A stretch of DNA of 64,000 nucleotides from Clostridiales bacterium (GTDB lineage Bacteria > Bacillota > Clostridia > Saccharofermentanales > Saccharofermentanaceae), in assembly GCA_017962145.1 (NCBI GenBank), contig JAGCVX010000007.1, positions 1 through 64,000 on the forward strand. The letters run 5' to 3'. Positions within the stretch are counted from its first letter, which is position 1. The number at the start of each line of letters is the position of its first letter. Positions 45,898 to 54,776 of the stretch are shown here, one piece after another. The position numbers and the translations under genes are program-made. The notes beneath the pieces were generated by a model that worked only from the letters and a program-made list of their open reading frames with translations, was not told the origin of the DNA and searched no databases.

Positions 45898-47016
45898 TTA
45901 CAGATCCCCGTTGATGAACTGCGCGATCAAACGTCTCGCGGTATAGCCCTCCGGGGTATTCCACTCTGAATAAAAATGATAAAGGCCTTCGCCGTAGATG
46001 AGGCGGACATCCATGTCGCCTTCTTTCATGCGCGAATAAAGATCCATCACGTCCGGATAGAAGATCTCTTCAGTACCCGTCAGGATCAAGGTCTTCGGCA
46101 GATCGTGGATCTCGCCGTAGATCGGGCTGATGCGGTAGTCCTTGGGATCGAGATCGCCGGCCCACATCTCACCTAAGATGCGAAGACCGTAGGTACCAAG
46201 AAGGATATCTCTTTCCTCATAGTTCGGGACCTCGGGATTTGAAAGCGTGACGTCCAGCCAGGGGCAGTTCAGAACGATCTTGTCGGGAAGTTCCATGCCC
46301 AGCGTCTGAATATATTCCACAAAGCCCAGTGCCAGACCGCCGCCGGAAGAATCGCCGACCAGAACGAGCTCGTGGTCGTCTTCCAGAAGATCCTTATAGA
46401 CCTCGAGGATGAGATCGTAAGCTTCCTTATATGTGCCGCCGAAAACCGGCTGGAAAAGCGGGATACAAAGGCGGGCGTCGCACCAGTCCACCATCTCGCG
46501 GAATGAGTCGCGGTACGTGATATCCATCAGATACGCACCACCGTGGATGATCAGGATGTTGCGCGAATATTCGTCGGGGTGATCTTTACTTGTCGCATAG
46601 TAGACTTTACTTCCCTGGATCTCCCGGCACTCCAGATGATCCGGACAATTCGCGACATTGTCCTTTGGGAAATCCGACAGCGGACGGTCTTTATAGGCTG
46701 CCAGAAGTTCATCTTCGAGTTTTCCTTCTTCGTAGTAGCTGCGGCCGACATCCGGAGAATTCTTTTTTTCCTCGATACGCGCTTTCTGCGCTTCCTGGAT
46801 CTCGATGACGATCACGTCCGGATCGTCGCCGGTCTTCGTTTGAAGCGTCTCGGTCACGATCGCTTCGGTCTCAGACGGTGCAGAAGAAGCATCGCCTCCG
46901 GAAATCTTTTTGCGAAGCATTTTCGAGAGAAAGAGGCACGCAAAGCAGATCACGATTACCGAAAAGACGATGATCGTATAGGTGATCACTTTTCTTCTGC
47001 TTACGCCCTGATCCAT
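45898..47016 (-). CDS. Membrane-anchored alpha/beta hydrolase (HSL-type esterase)
   Basis: The 372-residue protein has a membrane helix at residues 10-30 (ITYTIIVFSVIVICFACLFL) and an outer linker. The catalytic domain has the hormone-sensitive-lipase oxyanion motif IIHGGAYLMD, nucleophile elbow VGDSSGGGLAL and a C-terminal LYHFYSEW with the His; the acid is probably in the segment MDVRLIY. Substrates of the family are short acyl esters. It could deacetylate surface glycans or import-derived esters. It is the second gene behind the tartrate dehydratase pair with a 25-bp gap, so it may be co-transcribed. Confidence 0.87.
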   Translation of the reverse strand: MDQGVSRRKVITYTIIVFSVIVICFACLFLSKMLRKKISGGDASSAPSETEAIVTETLQTKTGDDPDVIVIEIQEAQKARIEEKKNSPDVGRSYYEEGKLEDELLAAYKDRPLSDFPKDNVANCPDHLECREIQGSKVYYATSKDHPDEYSRNILIIHGGAYLMDITYRDSFREMVDWCDARLCIPLFQPVFGGTYKEAYDLILEVYKDLLEDDHELVLVGDSSGGGLALGFVEYIQTLGMELPDKIVLNCPWLDVTLSNPEVPNYEERDILLGTYGLRILGEMWAGDLDPKDYRISPIYGEIHDLPKTLILTGTEEIFYPDVMDLYSRMKEGDMDVRLIYGEGLYHFYSEWNTPEGYTARRLIAQFINGDL

Positions 47017-47041
47017 CCTCCGGCCTTTCTGCTCCCTGCTG

Positions 47042-47620
47042 TCAGATGAGCTTGTCCATGCGCTCCTTGAAGATCTTCTTGTTGTTCTCGAAAAGGTTGT
47101 TGCCCTGGGTGTCGATGGAAACGATCAGCGGACCGAATTCCTTGACCTTCATGATCCAAAGTGCCTCCGGCATACCAAAATCCATCCACTCGACATCAGA
47201 GATCTCTTCAACTTCCTGAGCCGCCACTACGGCACATCCTCCCGGAAATGCACAGTGGATGGCGCCGAATTTCTTACAGGCTTCGGTGGTCTTTTCCATC
47301 ATGCCGCCCTTACCGATGATCAGGCGCACGCCTGTCTGCTCGATAAAGTCCGCTTCCGCAGCCTCCATACGACGGCTGGTCGTCGGTCCGATGGAGACCA
47401 TATACTGCTTGCCGTTTTCATCTTTGCCGACGATCGGACCGGCGTGGAAGATCGCGCCTTCTTTCAGGTCGATCTTTTCCGGCATGATCTTATCTTTTAC
47501 GACACGGCGGTGGCCGCTGTCACGACAAGTCGCCAGCATGCCGGTCAGGTATACGGTATCACCGATCTTGAGATCTTTGATCTGTTCGTAGGAAATAGGA
47601 GTGGTCAGTACTTTCTTCAT
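47042..47620 (-). CDS. ttdB: L(+)-tartrate dehydratase / class I fumarase, beta subunit
   Basis: The 192-residue protein carries the beta-subunit motifs [61 protein letters not shown] and [18 protein letters not shown]. It resembles E. coli TtdB most closely in the parts I can recall (CRD-HRR, MPEALW, VSIDT-GNNL). Split Fe-S hydro-lyases of this kind act on tartrate or fumarate/malate; the sequence alone does not settle which. It starts after an aggtg site, 4 bp behind the alpha-subunit gene. Confidence 0.9.
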   Translation of the reverse strand: MKKVLTTPISYEQIKDLKIGDTVYLTGMLATCRDSGHRRVVKDKIMPEKIDLKEGAIFHAGPIVGKDENGKQYMVSIGPTTSRRMEAAEADFIEQTGVRLIIGKGGMMEKTTEACKKFGAIHCAFPGGCAVVAAQEVEEISDVEWMDFGMPEALWIMKVKEFGPLIVSIDTQGNNLFENNKKIFKERMDKLI

Positions 47621-47624
47621 GTTC

Positions 47625-48524
47625 TTACACCTCCAGGGACTTTCTGTGGGAAAGGATCTCCGATGTGAGATCCGCGTGGATGATCATGTCGCCGCGACGG
47701 GTTGCCCAGCAGCCGGTCGAGATACCGACACCCAGGGTCGCCGGGTGATGCGCGGCCGCTTCGATATTGACGCCGAGCACGGTCTGGCTTCCGCCGAATC
47801 CCAGCGGTGCGATACCGAGGGAATTGAGACCTTCGCGGATCTCATCTTCCAGCTTTGCGACTTCCGGATAGGAAGAGTGCGTGCCGATCGGACGCAAAAG
47901 TGCTTTTTTCGAAAGCATCGCGGAAGTTGCGGCACAGGTACCCAGGCCGATACCTACGCAAAGCGGCGGGCAGGCATTGACACCCCAGTCCAGGATGGTC
48001 TGGTAGACGAATTTCTTGACGCCCTCGACGCCCTCAAGAGGCATCAGGACTTTACTTCTGCCCGGAAGCGAACATCCGCCGCCGGCCATATACATGCGAA
48101 GGCGAAGATCCGAGCTTCCCGGAACGAGTTCGTATTCGATATACGGTGCACCGTAGCCGGTATTGTCACCGGTATTGTGCTCACCTAAAGGTTCGACAAC
48201 ATTCGGACGAAGAGGTGTATTGAGCGTTGCATTTCGAGCAGCGGTAACCAGGATCTCCGGGATCTCTGCCTGATACGGAAACTCCGTACCGACTTCGACG
48301 AAATACTGGATCACGCCTGTGTCCTGACAGAGCGGACGATGCAGCTCCTTTGCCAAAGAAAGATCCTTCAGCATGCAGTCGTACATGGTCTTTGCGTTCG
48401 CGATCGTCTCCTGTTCGGCCATCTCACGAAGGCGGGCCTCCACGTCATCCGGCAGATAGATGCCCGTCATCCCGGTAAACTCTTCCACCGTCTTGATAAA
48501 CTTCTGCTTCAAAGACTCTTCCAT
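47625..48524 (-). CDS. ttdA: L(+)-tartrate dehydratase / class I fumarase, alpha subunit
   Basis: The 299-residue alpha subunit has the [4Fe-4S] cysteine motifs of the family: [36 protein letters not shown] and [18 protein letters not shown]. The reaction adds or removes water on a dicarboxylic acid and is oxygen-sensitive, fitting an anaerobe. The [16 protein letters not shown] and STGCWA segments are very TtdA-like, whereas typical fumarase alpha subunits differ there. The start follows an agggagg site, 38 bp downstream of the promoter. Role: oxaloacetate from tartrate, or fumarate-malate interconversion. Confidence 0.9.
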   Translation of the reverse strand: MEESLKQKFIKTVEEFTGMTGIYLPDDVEARLREMAEQETIANAKTMYDCMLKDLSLAKELHRPLCQDTGVIQYFVEVGTEFPYQAEIPEILVTAARNATLNTPLRPNVVEPLGEHNTGDNTGYGAPYIEYELVPGSSDLRLRMYMAGGGCSLPGRSKVLMPLEGVEGVKKFVYQTILDWGVNACPPLCVGIGLGTCAATSAMLSKKALLRPIGTHSSYPEVAKLEDEIREGLNSLGIAPLGFGGSQTVLGVNIEAAAHHPATLGVGISTGCWATRRGDMIIHADLTSEILSHRKSLEV

Positions 48525-48561
48525 ATGGTTTCCTCCCTTACGCCCTTAAATAGCATTAAAG

Positions 48562-48590
48562 AGTATCACATAAAAGAGGGCAAATTTCAA
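48562..48590 (-). promoter_or_regulatory. Promoter of the ttdAB operon
   Basis: On the minus strand TTGAAA (48585-48590) and GATACT (48562-48567) are separated by 17 bp. Confidence 0.6.
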
Positions 48591-48619
48591 ATCCGTCACT
48601 TTTTCTTTTCTCAATATTT

Positions 48620-48625
48620 TATAAT
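48620..48625 (+). promoter_or_regulatory. -10 box of the PS-10-like peptidase gene
   Basis: TATAAT lies 61 bp upstream of the peptidase start. The -35 is weak, in a T-rich stretch. Confidence 0.5.
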
Positions 48626-48685
48626 GGGTTTCATGAAAGAAAGATGGTCGCATCGGAAAAGATGCGCGAAGTAAAGGAGAAGGAA

Positions 48686-50308
48686 ATGAAGCACAAAAAA
48701 CTACTCGCCGCGATCCTGGCTGCGTCCATGGTCCTCCCTCTTGTAGGTTGCAAGAAGGCGGAAGAGACCAAAGCCAAGAAGCGCAAATCCACGAAAAAGA
48801 CGACGATCGAAGAAACAGAGACCGAAGACACCGAGCCGTCTGAGTCCGAAACGACCGAACCGACCGAGGACACGAAGACTTCCGAGACCTCTTCTGCCAT
48901 CGATAAAGAAACCTACGAAGGCGCGAAGATCCCGCTCGATCCGGCTGCAGGATTCGGAACCGGAGAGCAGGATGACCTCACCGCGAAGCTTCTCGAAGAC
49001 GACCGCGTCGTCGCCGCCGAAAAGCGCACGGCTTACGCGGATATGCTCGATCACGACAAGTATGTCGTCTTCTGGTCGATGCCGCTTGACTGGGAAGATC
49101 CGGATGCCGGTGAGTTCCTCCTTCGAAGCGAGCTGGTCCTTGCCGACATCGACGGCCCGAACACATTCATCTGCGACGGCTACATGCTGGCCGGCTATTT
49201 CGATTTCGATTTCCGAAATGATTTCGCCGAGACTTTCGACACGAACGTGATCGAGTGCGAGCACCGCTTCTTCGGCTACTCCGTACCGGAAGGTCTTTCG
49301 AACGATTCGACCGATCTTTGGCAGTATCTTACCGATGAAAATGCCGCGGCGGACTTCCACTACATCATCGAGACATATAAGACGATCCTCTCCGGCAAAT
49401 GGGCTTTTACCGGCGGCAGCAAGGGCGGCCAGCTGACCCACATGCAGTCGCATTTCTATCCGGACGACGCCGACATCTACGTTTCATTTGTCGCACCGGG
49501 CGGATGCGCACAGGATGCCCCGGACTTCTTCGACTTCATCTATACCGCGATCGGAAATGAAGCATATGGTGAAGCAAAAGCCGAAGAATACAGAAATCTG
49601 GTCCTGGAGTTCCAGGTCGAAGCCATGAAGCTCAAGGACAAACTGGCAGACCGCTACTATCAGTACGGCATCCAAAACGGCAGCGAATTTAACGACTTCA
49701 CCACACCGGAGATCCTCTACGATATGTGCGTTCTGGAATTTGCCACCACATTCTGGCAGTATTTCCCGGACTTCGATATGCTCGAGGATATCCTCGCCAT
49801 GGATCGAAGCAGCGACAAATTCGCCGACAAAGTTTTTAACTATCTCGTCGTTACAAATGAACCGGATATCTGGGCGACCACATCCGTCTACTTCCCGTAT
49901 TACGTACAGGCTGCCAAGCAGAACGGCGAGCACGAATACGACTTCTCGTTCCTTCGCGCCGCACTGGCCGAGCAGGGCCTGGAAGATCTTCTGACAGTCA
50001 CGGAAGACATGGAAGAAGGACTTCTCTACCGCATGGTCTTCACGGACGAACAGCTCGAGACTTTCACCTTCGATGATTCACTTTATAACGACATGGTCGA
50101 GTGGTCCCATACCACAGACTGTACGGTGATCATGATCTACGGCGCCCGTGATGTATGGTACTCCATGCGTCTTCCGGATGTCACCGACAACCCGAACATC
50201 CATATCTATGTCGGTGAAAATGCTTCCCACATGGCAAACCTGCAGATGGTTACTTCCACCGAGCGTGCCGAGATCGAAAGACTCGTCAAAGAAGCACTGG
50301 GCATCTAA
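48686..50308 (+). CDS. Serine peptidase lipoprotein (PS-10/S37-like)
   Basis: The ATG at 48686 has aaggagaagg; the 540-residue product has a lipobox (LPLVGC), a Lys-rich then Thr/Glu-rich tether and an alpha/beta hydrolase domain. The nucleophile is in FTGGSKGGQLTHM, the pattern of the S28/S37 aminopeptidases, and the pre-motif IECEHRFFGYS is also typical. The acid and histidine are likely in IYGARDVWYS and ENASHMANL. Members release di- or tripeptides after proline from peptides. It is divergent to ttdAB and followed by a bidirectional terminator, so it stands alone. Confidence 0.85.
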   Translation: MKHKKLLAAILAASMVLPLVGCKKAEETKAKKRKSTKKTTIEETETEDTEPSESETTEPTEDTKTSETSSAIDKETYEGAKIPLDPAAGFGTGEQDDLTAKLLEDDRVVAAEKRTAYADMLDHDKYVVFWSMPLDWEDPDAGEFLLRSELVLADIDGPNTFICDGYMLAGYFDFDFRNDFAETFDTNVIECEHRFFGYSVPEGLSNDSTDLWQYLTDENAAADFHYIIETYKTILSGKWAFTGGSKGGQLTHMQSHFYPDDADIYVSFVAPGGCAQDAPDFFDFIYTAIGNEAYGEAKAEEYRNLVLEFQVEAMKLKDKLADRYYQYGIQNGSEFNDFTTPEILYDMCVLEFATTFWQYFPDFDMLEDILAMDRSSDKFADKVFNYLVVTNEPDIWATTSVYFPYYVQAAKQNGEHEYDFSFLRAALAEQGLEDLLTVTEDMEEGLLYRMVFTDEQLETFTFDDSLYNDMVEWSHTTDCTVIMIYGARDVWYSMRLPDVTDNPNIHIYVGENASHMANLQMVTSTERAEIERLVKEALGI

Positions 50309-50343
50309 ATTCGGGAGAGAATCTGATCAGAAATAACGAGCAT

Positions 50344-50382
50344 AAAAGAGCGCGGCTTCCGTTTCGGAGACCGCGCTTTTTT
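50344..50382. terminator. Bidirectional terminator between convergent genes
   Basis: GCGCGG and CCGCGC form the base of the stem, with TCC / GGA nearer the loop, flanked by AAAAGA on one side and TTTTTTATT on the other. It serves the peptidase gene and the opposing solute-binding-protein gene. Confidence 0.85.
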
Positions 50383-50388
50383 ATTCAT

Positions 50389-52746
50389 TTATCTTTCCTG
50401 TACGACAGTCTGCGTCCGGTTCTGTATCGTCTTACAGACCGCATCGAGAGTCTGCTGGCCGGTAAAGAAGGCGGGCGCTTCTTCGATGATGATCAGAAGC
50501 ACTGTCGGGTCCGACTTTTTGACCGTTCCCACACTCTCCACCAGAGTCACAAGCTCCGTCGTGTGTTCTTTCGTGATCTCGACCGGCCGGGTGTTTGGAT
50601 CCTCGGAGTACTCTTCCCAGGTTTTCAGCCTCTCCTCGTAACGACGGATCAAGGCTTCGTTTTCCTTTTCCAGGGCACTTCTTGATATCGGGATCTCAGA
50701 AAGTGCTGTCCCTTCACTCTCCTGTGTCTGCAGGATATACCGGATGAAGTCCCACGATTCTTTCTGATTCGCCGAGTATTTGGAAACGCCGATAGTCAGA
50801 TTCATATTCGCGGCAAGCGCGCCTCCCGAACTGCTCGGTACACCGCAGAAGACCTCCGGTCCGTCCAGTTTATTTCGAAAATTCACATAATCCTGCACAT
50901 TGAACATCCAAAGATACGGATACCAGGCCTGACGGCCATTTTCAAACATAAGATAAGACTCGTAAAAATCCTCATCCTGCATCCTCTGCGCATATGTCCT
51001 CGGAGAACCATACTTTTTCACGAAAGTAAGCAGCTCCTTAAACTCATCGCTTTCGAAGTTTACGGTTTTTCCCGAATAGTCGATGAAGTGTTCGTTAGAC
51101 TCGGAAAGAAGAAGTTCCAAAAGCTCCTTATACTCCATCTCCTGGATCACGGAAATATCCGGTGAAAGCGAGGCGGCTTGTTGATCGAACTTTTCATAGG
51201 TCCAGGACGTATCGGATCCAAGAAGCGTTGCATTTCCCAAAAAACCGACGATACCGAACGTGATCGGCATATGGTAAAGCTTTCCGCCTTCTTCCGAAGC
51301 ACGAAGGATATTATCGAAATAAAGACTTCTGTCCAGTCCCGTTCCGTCGGTTGCGTCGATCAAAGGATTTAAGTCCACCATGACCTGATCCGAGTTAAAC
51401 TGGGAAAACTGCGAGAAATTCACCAACATGTCCGGGCCGTTTCCGGAAACGATATCGAGATAGATCTTGTCCGACAGCGCGGCGTCTTTATTCATATAGT
51501 CCCCGCTCATATGCAGATCCGCCGAATAATCATGCACCATGATGCGGCTTTGGGCGTCCGGGTTCGTGTTATAGCGGATGACGTCGTCAAGATTCATCGT
51601 AGTTTCACAGGTTCCGATCGTCAGGATCTTCTTTCCCGCATAGGGATTCTTTTCCGCCTTGACCGCATGCACGAGCGATACCGTCGTGACATATCCGTCG
51701 CCTTCTTCCTTCAAAGTCGAATTCAGAAAATAAATCTCCTGATCCGAGATGATCCGAGGTTCCGACCCGCGCATATTCATGTAGTTATAGTCCGTGTTGG
51801 TCCAGGAGAAGATCTCTTCATCCTTCGTAGCATCGATGAGATCCGCCTTGATAATGCCGTTCGAATTCACATAGTAAAGGCCACCCGCGGCCTTGACCAG
51901 AGAATAACCGTGGTTGCACTGAATCTTATCTCCGACGAAATTGAAAGTGTTGAGGTCGTATTCCTGAAGATAGTGATAATTGTTGGCTTCGTCATCGAAG
52001 TCGTGATGATAGCACGAGGCATAGAGTTTCCCGTCCTGATAGAAGACCTGACCGTTAAATTCCTCGATATATGCACTATTTAGGAGTTTTCCGTCTGACC
52101 CGATCACGCAGATCCCGTCATAGTGTCCGACGACGATCCTTCCATCCGGGAGCATAACTGCATCTGACTCGACGCCGCCGGCATACTCGACCGTCATGAC
52201 CTGCTCCATCTGCCCGTTATCCAGAACTTTTTCAAGGTATGTCGTACCCTCCCGGTTTACCAGAGCCATCGTCTCGCCTTTATCATTTTCAAATGACGTC
52301 AGGATATATTCTTCGTAACTTACGCCTTCGTCTCCGCCGGAAAGCGCAGCCTTCCGGATCAGATTGCCATCCAGGTCAAAGAGCACAGAGAACCTTTCCG
52401 AGTACTGTCTTTGCACTTCCATAAACTCATCATATTCCATATTCGGCATTTGCTTTTTCAGTTCGGCGGGCATCTTATAGTGGACACTGCAATACGGGAT
52501 CGAGATCATATTCCCGACAAAGCGGATCTCTGTCTGATCGATATCGATCGTCTCGACATCTCTTCCCTCTTCGGTCGGGATCACAATATGCATCTCCGAA
52601 ACATCGAAGAACGGATCTGTCTCTTTTACCGTCGGCACTTCTGCTTTCGCTTTTTTCTTACATCCCGCAAGACCTGAAAGGAGAAGCGCAAGACTGAGCA
52701 CAAGCGCTGCGGGAGCCGTATATTTTCTGGAGGCAGCTTTTTTCAT
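50389..52746 (-). CDS. Lipoprotein solute-binding protein with large N-terminal extension
   Basis: The 785-residue protein has a lipobox (LLSGLAGC) and a Lys-rich stub. Residues about 40-350 form an extra region with repeated short beta motifs (DGKLLNSAYIEEF, GGLYYVNSNGIIKADL) that looks like a beta-propeller. From about residue 370 there is a type-1 sugar-binding-protein domain: ILTIGTCETTMNLDDVIRYN, DIVSGNGPDMLVNFS, ALSDKIYLD, and the late ESWDFIRYILQ. No permease or ATPase genes are nearby, so it works with distant transport parts or as a sensor. Alone among window lipoproteins it exceeds 700 residues. Confidence 0.85.
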   Translation of the reverse strand: MKKAASRKYTAPAALVLSLALLLSGLAGCKKKAKAEVPTVKETDPFFDVSEMHIVIPTEEGRDVETIDIDQTEIRFVGNMISIPYCSVHYKMPAELKKQMPNMEYDEFMEVQRQYSERFSVLFDLDGNLIRKAALSGGDEGVSYEEYILTSFENDKGETMALVNREGTTYLEKVLDNGQMEQVMTVEYAGGVESDAVMLPDGRIVVGHYDGICVIGSDGKLLNSAYIEEFNGQVFYQDGKLYASCYHHDFDDEANNYHYLQEYDLNTFNFVGDKIQCNHGYSLVKAAGGLYYVNSNGIIKADLIDATKDEEIFSWTNTDYNYMNMRGSEPRIISDQEIYFLNSTLKEEGDGYVTTVSLVHAVKAEKNPYAGKKILTIGTCETTMNLDDVIRYNTNPDAQSRIMVHDYSADLHMSGDYMNKDAALSDKIYLDIVSGNGPDMLVNFSQFSQFNSDQVMVDLNPLIDATDGTGLDRSLYFDNILRASEEGGKLYHMPITFGIVGFLGNATLLGSDTSWTYEKFDQQAASLSPDISVIQEMEYKELLELLLSESNEHFIDYSGKTVNFESDEFKELLTFVKKYGSPRTYAQRMQDEDFYESYLMFENGRQAWYPYLWMFNVQDYVNFRNKLDGPEVFCGVPSSSGGALAANMNLTIGVSKYSANQKESWDFIRYILQTQESEGTALSEIPISRSALEKENEALIRRYEERLKTWEEYSEDPNTRPVEITKEHTTELVTLVESVGTVKKSDPTVLLIIIEEAPAFFTGQQTLDAVCKTIQNRTQTVVQER

Positions 52747-52819
52747 CTTTCTATTCTCCCAAAAAGACAGGTATACTATTTACAGCATACCACGTTTTAG
52801 TAATGAAGGAGCACATCGC

Positions 52820-53893
52820 ATGAAGACCAATCTCGCCAACAACATCCGTACTTTCCGTAAAGAACGAGGCCTGACCCAGGAGCAGCTCTCCGAGGTCTTC
52901 GGTGTTTCCGTCGGTGCCGTGCACAAATGGGAGACGGGTCTGTCGACTCCGGAACTTCCGATCATCCTCGAGATGGCCGACTTTTTCGACCTGTCGCTCG
53001 ATGTCATGATCGGCTTCGACCTCAAGGACAACAGCATGAAGGAGACCGCCCGCCGGCTCCGTCAGCTCAAAGATGCGCTCGATCCCGACGCGATCATCGA
53101 GGCGGAAAAGGCACTGAAGCGCTTCCCGCACAGTTTTGAGATCGTACGTGAGTGCGCGTGGATCTACTCCTCCTTCGGTTCATTTCTAAAGATCAACAAG
53201 AAATATCTCAACCGCTCAAAAGAGCTCTACTTTCAGGCACTCCGCCTCATCTCGCAAAACTCCGATCCGAACGTAAACGAAGCCGTACTCTATGGCGAAC
53301 TCTCGGGCGTATACCAGCTTCTCGGCGATACGAAGACCGCTCTGAAGATGCTCAAAGAACATAACGCCGGCGGTATCTTCAACATCTCCATCGGCCAGAT
53401 GCTCGCGATGCAAAAAGACCAGGAAGACGCCGACATCTACCTGTCCTACGCCCTTCTGATCAAGCTCGGCGAGATCTGTAACCTCATCATCTCGAAGATC
53501 TACGTGTTTGCCAGAACCGGCCAGTTCGAGGACGCCCGCGACCTTCTCGAGTGGGGCATCCAGACAAATCTTGCGATGAAAAAAGACGGCATGCCGATCT
53601 TCCTTGATAAGATCAGCTGCCTCTACCTGACCTGCATGGCCTGGGTCGAACTGCGGATGGATCACAAAAAGAAGGCAGCACAGTACTTAAAAGAAGCCAT
53701 CGAGACCGCGGATGCATTTGACGCGAATCCGGATTACGATGGCAAGAATCTGAAGTTCGTCGCCCTGAACCAGAGCTGCAAGATGTTCGAAAACACCGGC
53801 GAAACCGCCCGCATGAGCGTCGAAAACTGCGTCACCGAGATCCAGGATCCAGAATTTGACCAGTTCTGGAAAGAGTTCCAAAAGAAAAACTGA
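52820..53893 (+). CDS. XRE family helix-turn-helix regulator with helical sensor domain
   Basis: The 357-residue protein has an N-terminal Cro/CI-type domain (GLTQEQLSEVFGVSVGAVHK, ELPIILEMADFF) and a TPR-like helical C-terminal region. It has the same length and matching motifs as the regulator at 21397-22470 (KMLKEHNAGGIFNI, FLDKISCLYLTCMAWVELR). An aaggag site precedes the start. It has host-like base composition, while the AT-rich gene island starts 350 bp downstream. It may regulate that island, the divergent solute-binding protein, or other targets; the sequence does not decide. Confidence 0.9.
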   Translation: MKTNLANNIRTFRKERGLTQEQLSEVFGVSVGAVHKWETGLSTPELPIILEMADFFDLSLDVMIGFDLKDNSMKETARRLRQLKDALDPDAIIEAEKALKRFPHSFEIVRECAWIYSSFGSFLKINKKYLNRSKELYFQALRLISQNSDPNVNEAVLYGELSGVYQLLGDTKTALKMLKEHNAGGIFNISIGQMLAMQKDQEDADIYLSYALLIKLGEICNLIISKIYVFARTGQFEDARDLLEWGIQTNLAMKKDGMPIFLDKISCLYLTCMAWVELRMDHKKKAAQYLKEAIETADAFDANPDYDGKNLKFVALNQSCKMFENTGETARMSVENCVTEIQDPEFDQFWKEFQKKN

Positions 53894-54174
53894 TAGAGCT
53901 ATTGTGTAGCATGAATCTATTGTTTTTCGTATGTATCAATTCTACACAAATTCTACATGTCGGATATTAATATAACGATTATCCGGCATATTATTGCCGT
54001 TCAAAAATCAATTGTTCCTTCTTTTACGATTGCCTAAAAGATTCTGATAATACAAAATTACCAATAGGATAACAATTATATAATCAGCATGTAGCATTTT
54101 ACTCATACCTCAGTATTACATTTTTTGTGCTTTTGAAAACCTAGTGATTTTTTATCTGTTTTACACATCTGTTG
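53894..54174. other. AT-rich intergenic region in front of the gene island
   Basis: About 280 bp of markedly AT-rich DNA without a coding frame. It holds a 7-bp inverted repeat TGTGTAG / CTACACA (53903-53909 and 53942-53948), a CGGATA / TATCCG inverted repeat (about 53959-53983), and the 8-mer TGTAGCAT twice (about 53905 and 54091). No terminator is obvious for the XRE gene. It marks the composition change at the left edge of the island. Confidence 0.55.
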
Positions 54175-54203
54175 TTGACAAATTATTTTCGATGTTATAC
54201 TAT
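54175..54203 (+). promoter_or_regulatory. Strong promoter of the AT-rich island operon
   Basis: A consensus -35 TTGACA (54175-54180) and -10 TACTAT (54198-54203) are separated by exactly 17 bp. The first island gene starts 42 bp further on with a gaggtgg site. Confidence 0.8.
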
Positions 54204-54245
54204 GCAGTTGTAAAAATCTATTCATTTCCACGAGGTGGCTTGAGA

Positions 54246-54641
54246 ATGAATTACAATTTTGACTGGGACATTGTTAGCGAGGGCGCTCCTTATGTGACCA
54301 TCAGCAGCTTGGGGCTTGCCTTTAATATGGCATCAGTGAAAAAACTGGATACGCCCGAGTATGTTATGCTCGGATTTGACTGTAACCAGATGGTAATCGG
54401 AGTGAAACCAGTTACGGGAGTGGATGAAACCGAAAAGAACGTGTATCAGTTTAAAGGGAGAGTTAAAAACAACTGGGTGCGAATCGGATGCAAAGATTTT
54501 GTTAAATACCTTGAGAAACTATCAGGAGAGGACTATACAAAATCCAAGCGCTATATGGCTGATTTCGACTCGGATAATGACCTGCTGATCGTGAAGGTTT
54601 CCGAGGAAGGAGATGATGACATGACAGAAGAAAACATATAA
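54246..54641 (+). CDS. Unknown 131-residue protein, island gene A
   Basis: The ATG at 54246 follows CGAGGTGG; a longer frame starting at 54144 includes the promoter and is rejected. The protein has strands NFDWDIVSEGAPYVTIS, YVMLGFDCNQMVIGVKP and NWVRIGCKDFVKYLEKL and a very acidic C-terminal tail (EEGDDDMTEEN). No signal peptide or membrane helix. I do not recognise the family; it has some similarity of layout to small phage-type proteins. Codon and base composition are AT-rich like the rest of the island. Confidence 0.8.
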   Translation: MNYNFDWDIVSEGAPYVTISSLGLAFNMASVKKLDTPEYVMLGFDCNQMVIGVKPVTGVDETEKNVYQFKGRVKNNWVRIGCKDFVKYLEKLSGEDYTKSKRYMADFDSDNDLLIVKVSEEGDDDMTEENI

Positions 54642-54645
54642 GAAA

Positions 54646-54682
54646 ACACATCATCAACTACTGGTACTAGTTGGTGATGTGT
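54646..54682 (+). other. Strong RNA hairpin after island gene A
   Basis: ACACATCATCAACTA and TAGTTGGTGATGTGT pair over 15 positions (one T-G wobble) around a 7-nt loop. It begins 4 nt after the stop codon of gene A. No U-tract follows, so it is not a classic terminator; it could protect the mRNA end, attenuate reading into gene B or be part of an RNA. Confidence 0.7.
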
Positions 54683-54690
54683 ATAAGTTG

Positions 54691-54732
54691 TGTGCTATGA
54701 TTATAGCCTTCCAACATCTATATCATAGCACA
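54691..54732 (+). other. Second RNA hairpin between island genes A and B
   Basis: TGTGCTATGAT and ATCATAGCACA pair perfectly over 11 positions around a 20-nt loop; the pairing continues partly into the loop. It starts 8 nt after the first hairpin. Again there is no U-tract. Gene B begins 44 nt further on. Confidence 0.65.
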
Positions 54733-54776
54733 CCATTTCACTTTAGAATATTACATTTTTGGAGGACGGTGATGCT

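Noticed and set aside
54144-54245. Longer N-terminus of island gene A
   Set aside because: The extension would be translated from the promoter itself; the ATG at 54246 has a strong ribosome binding site.
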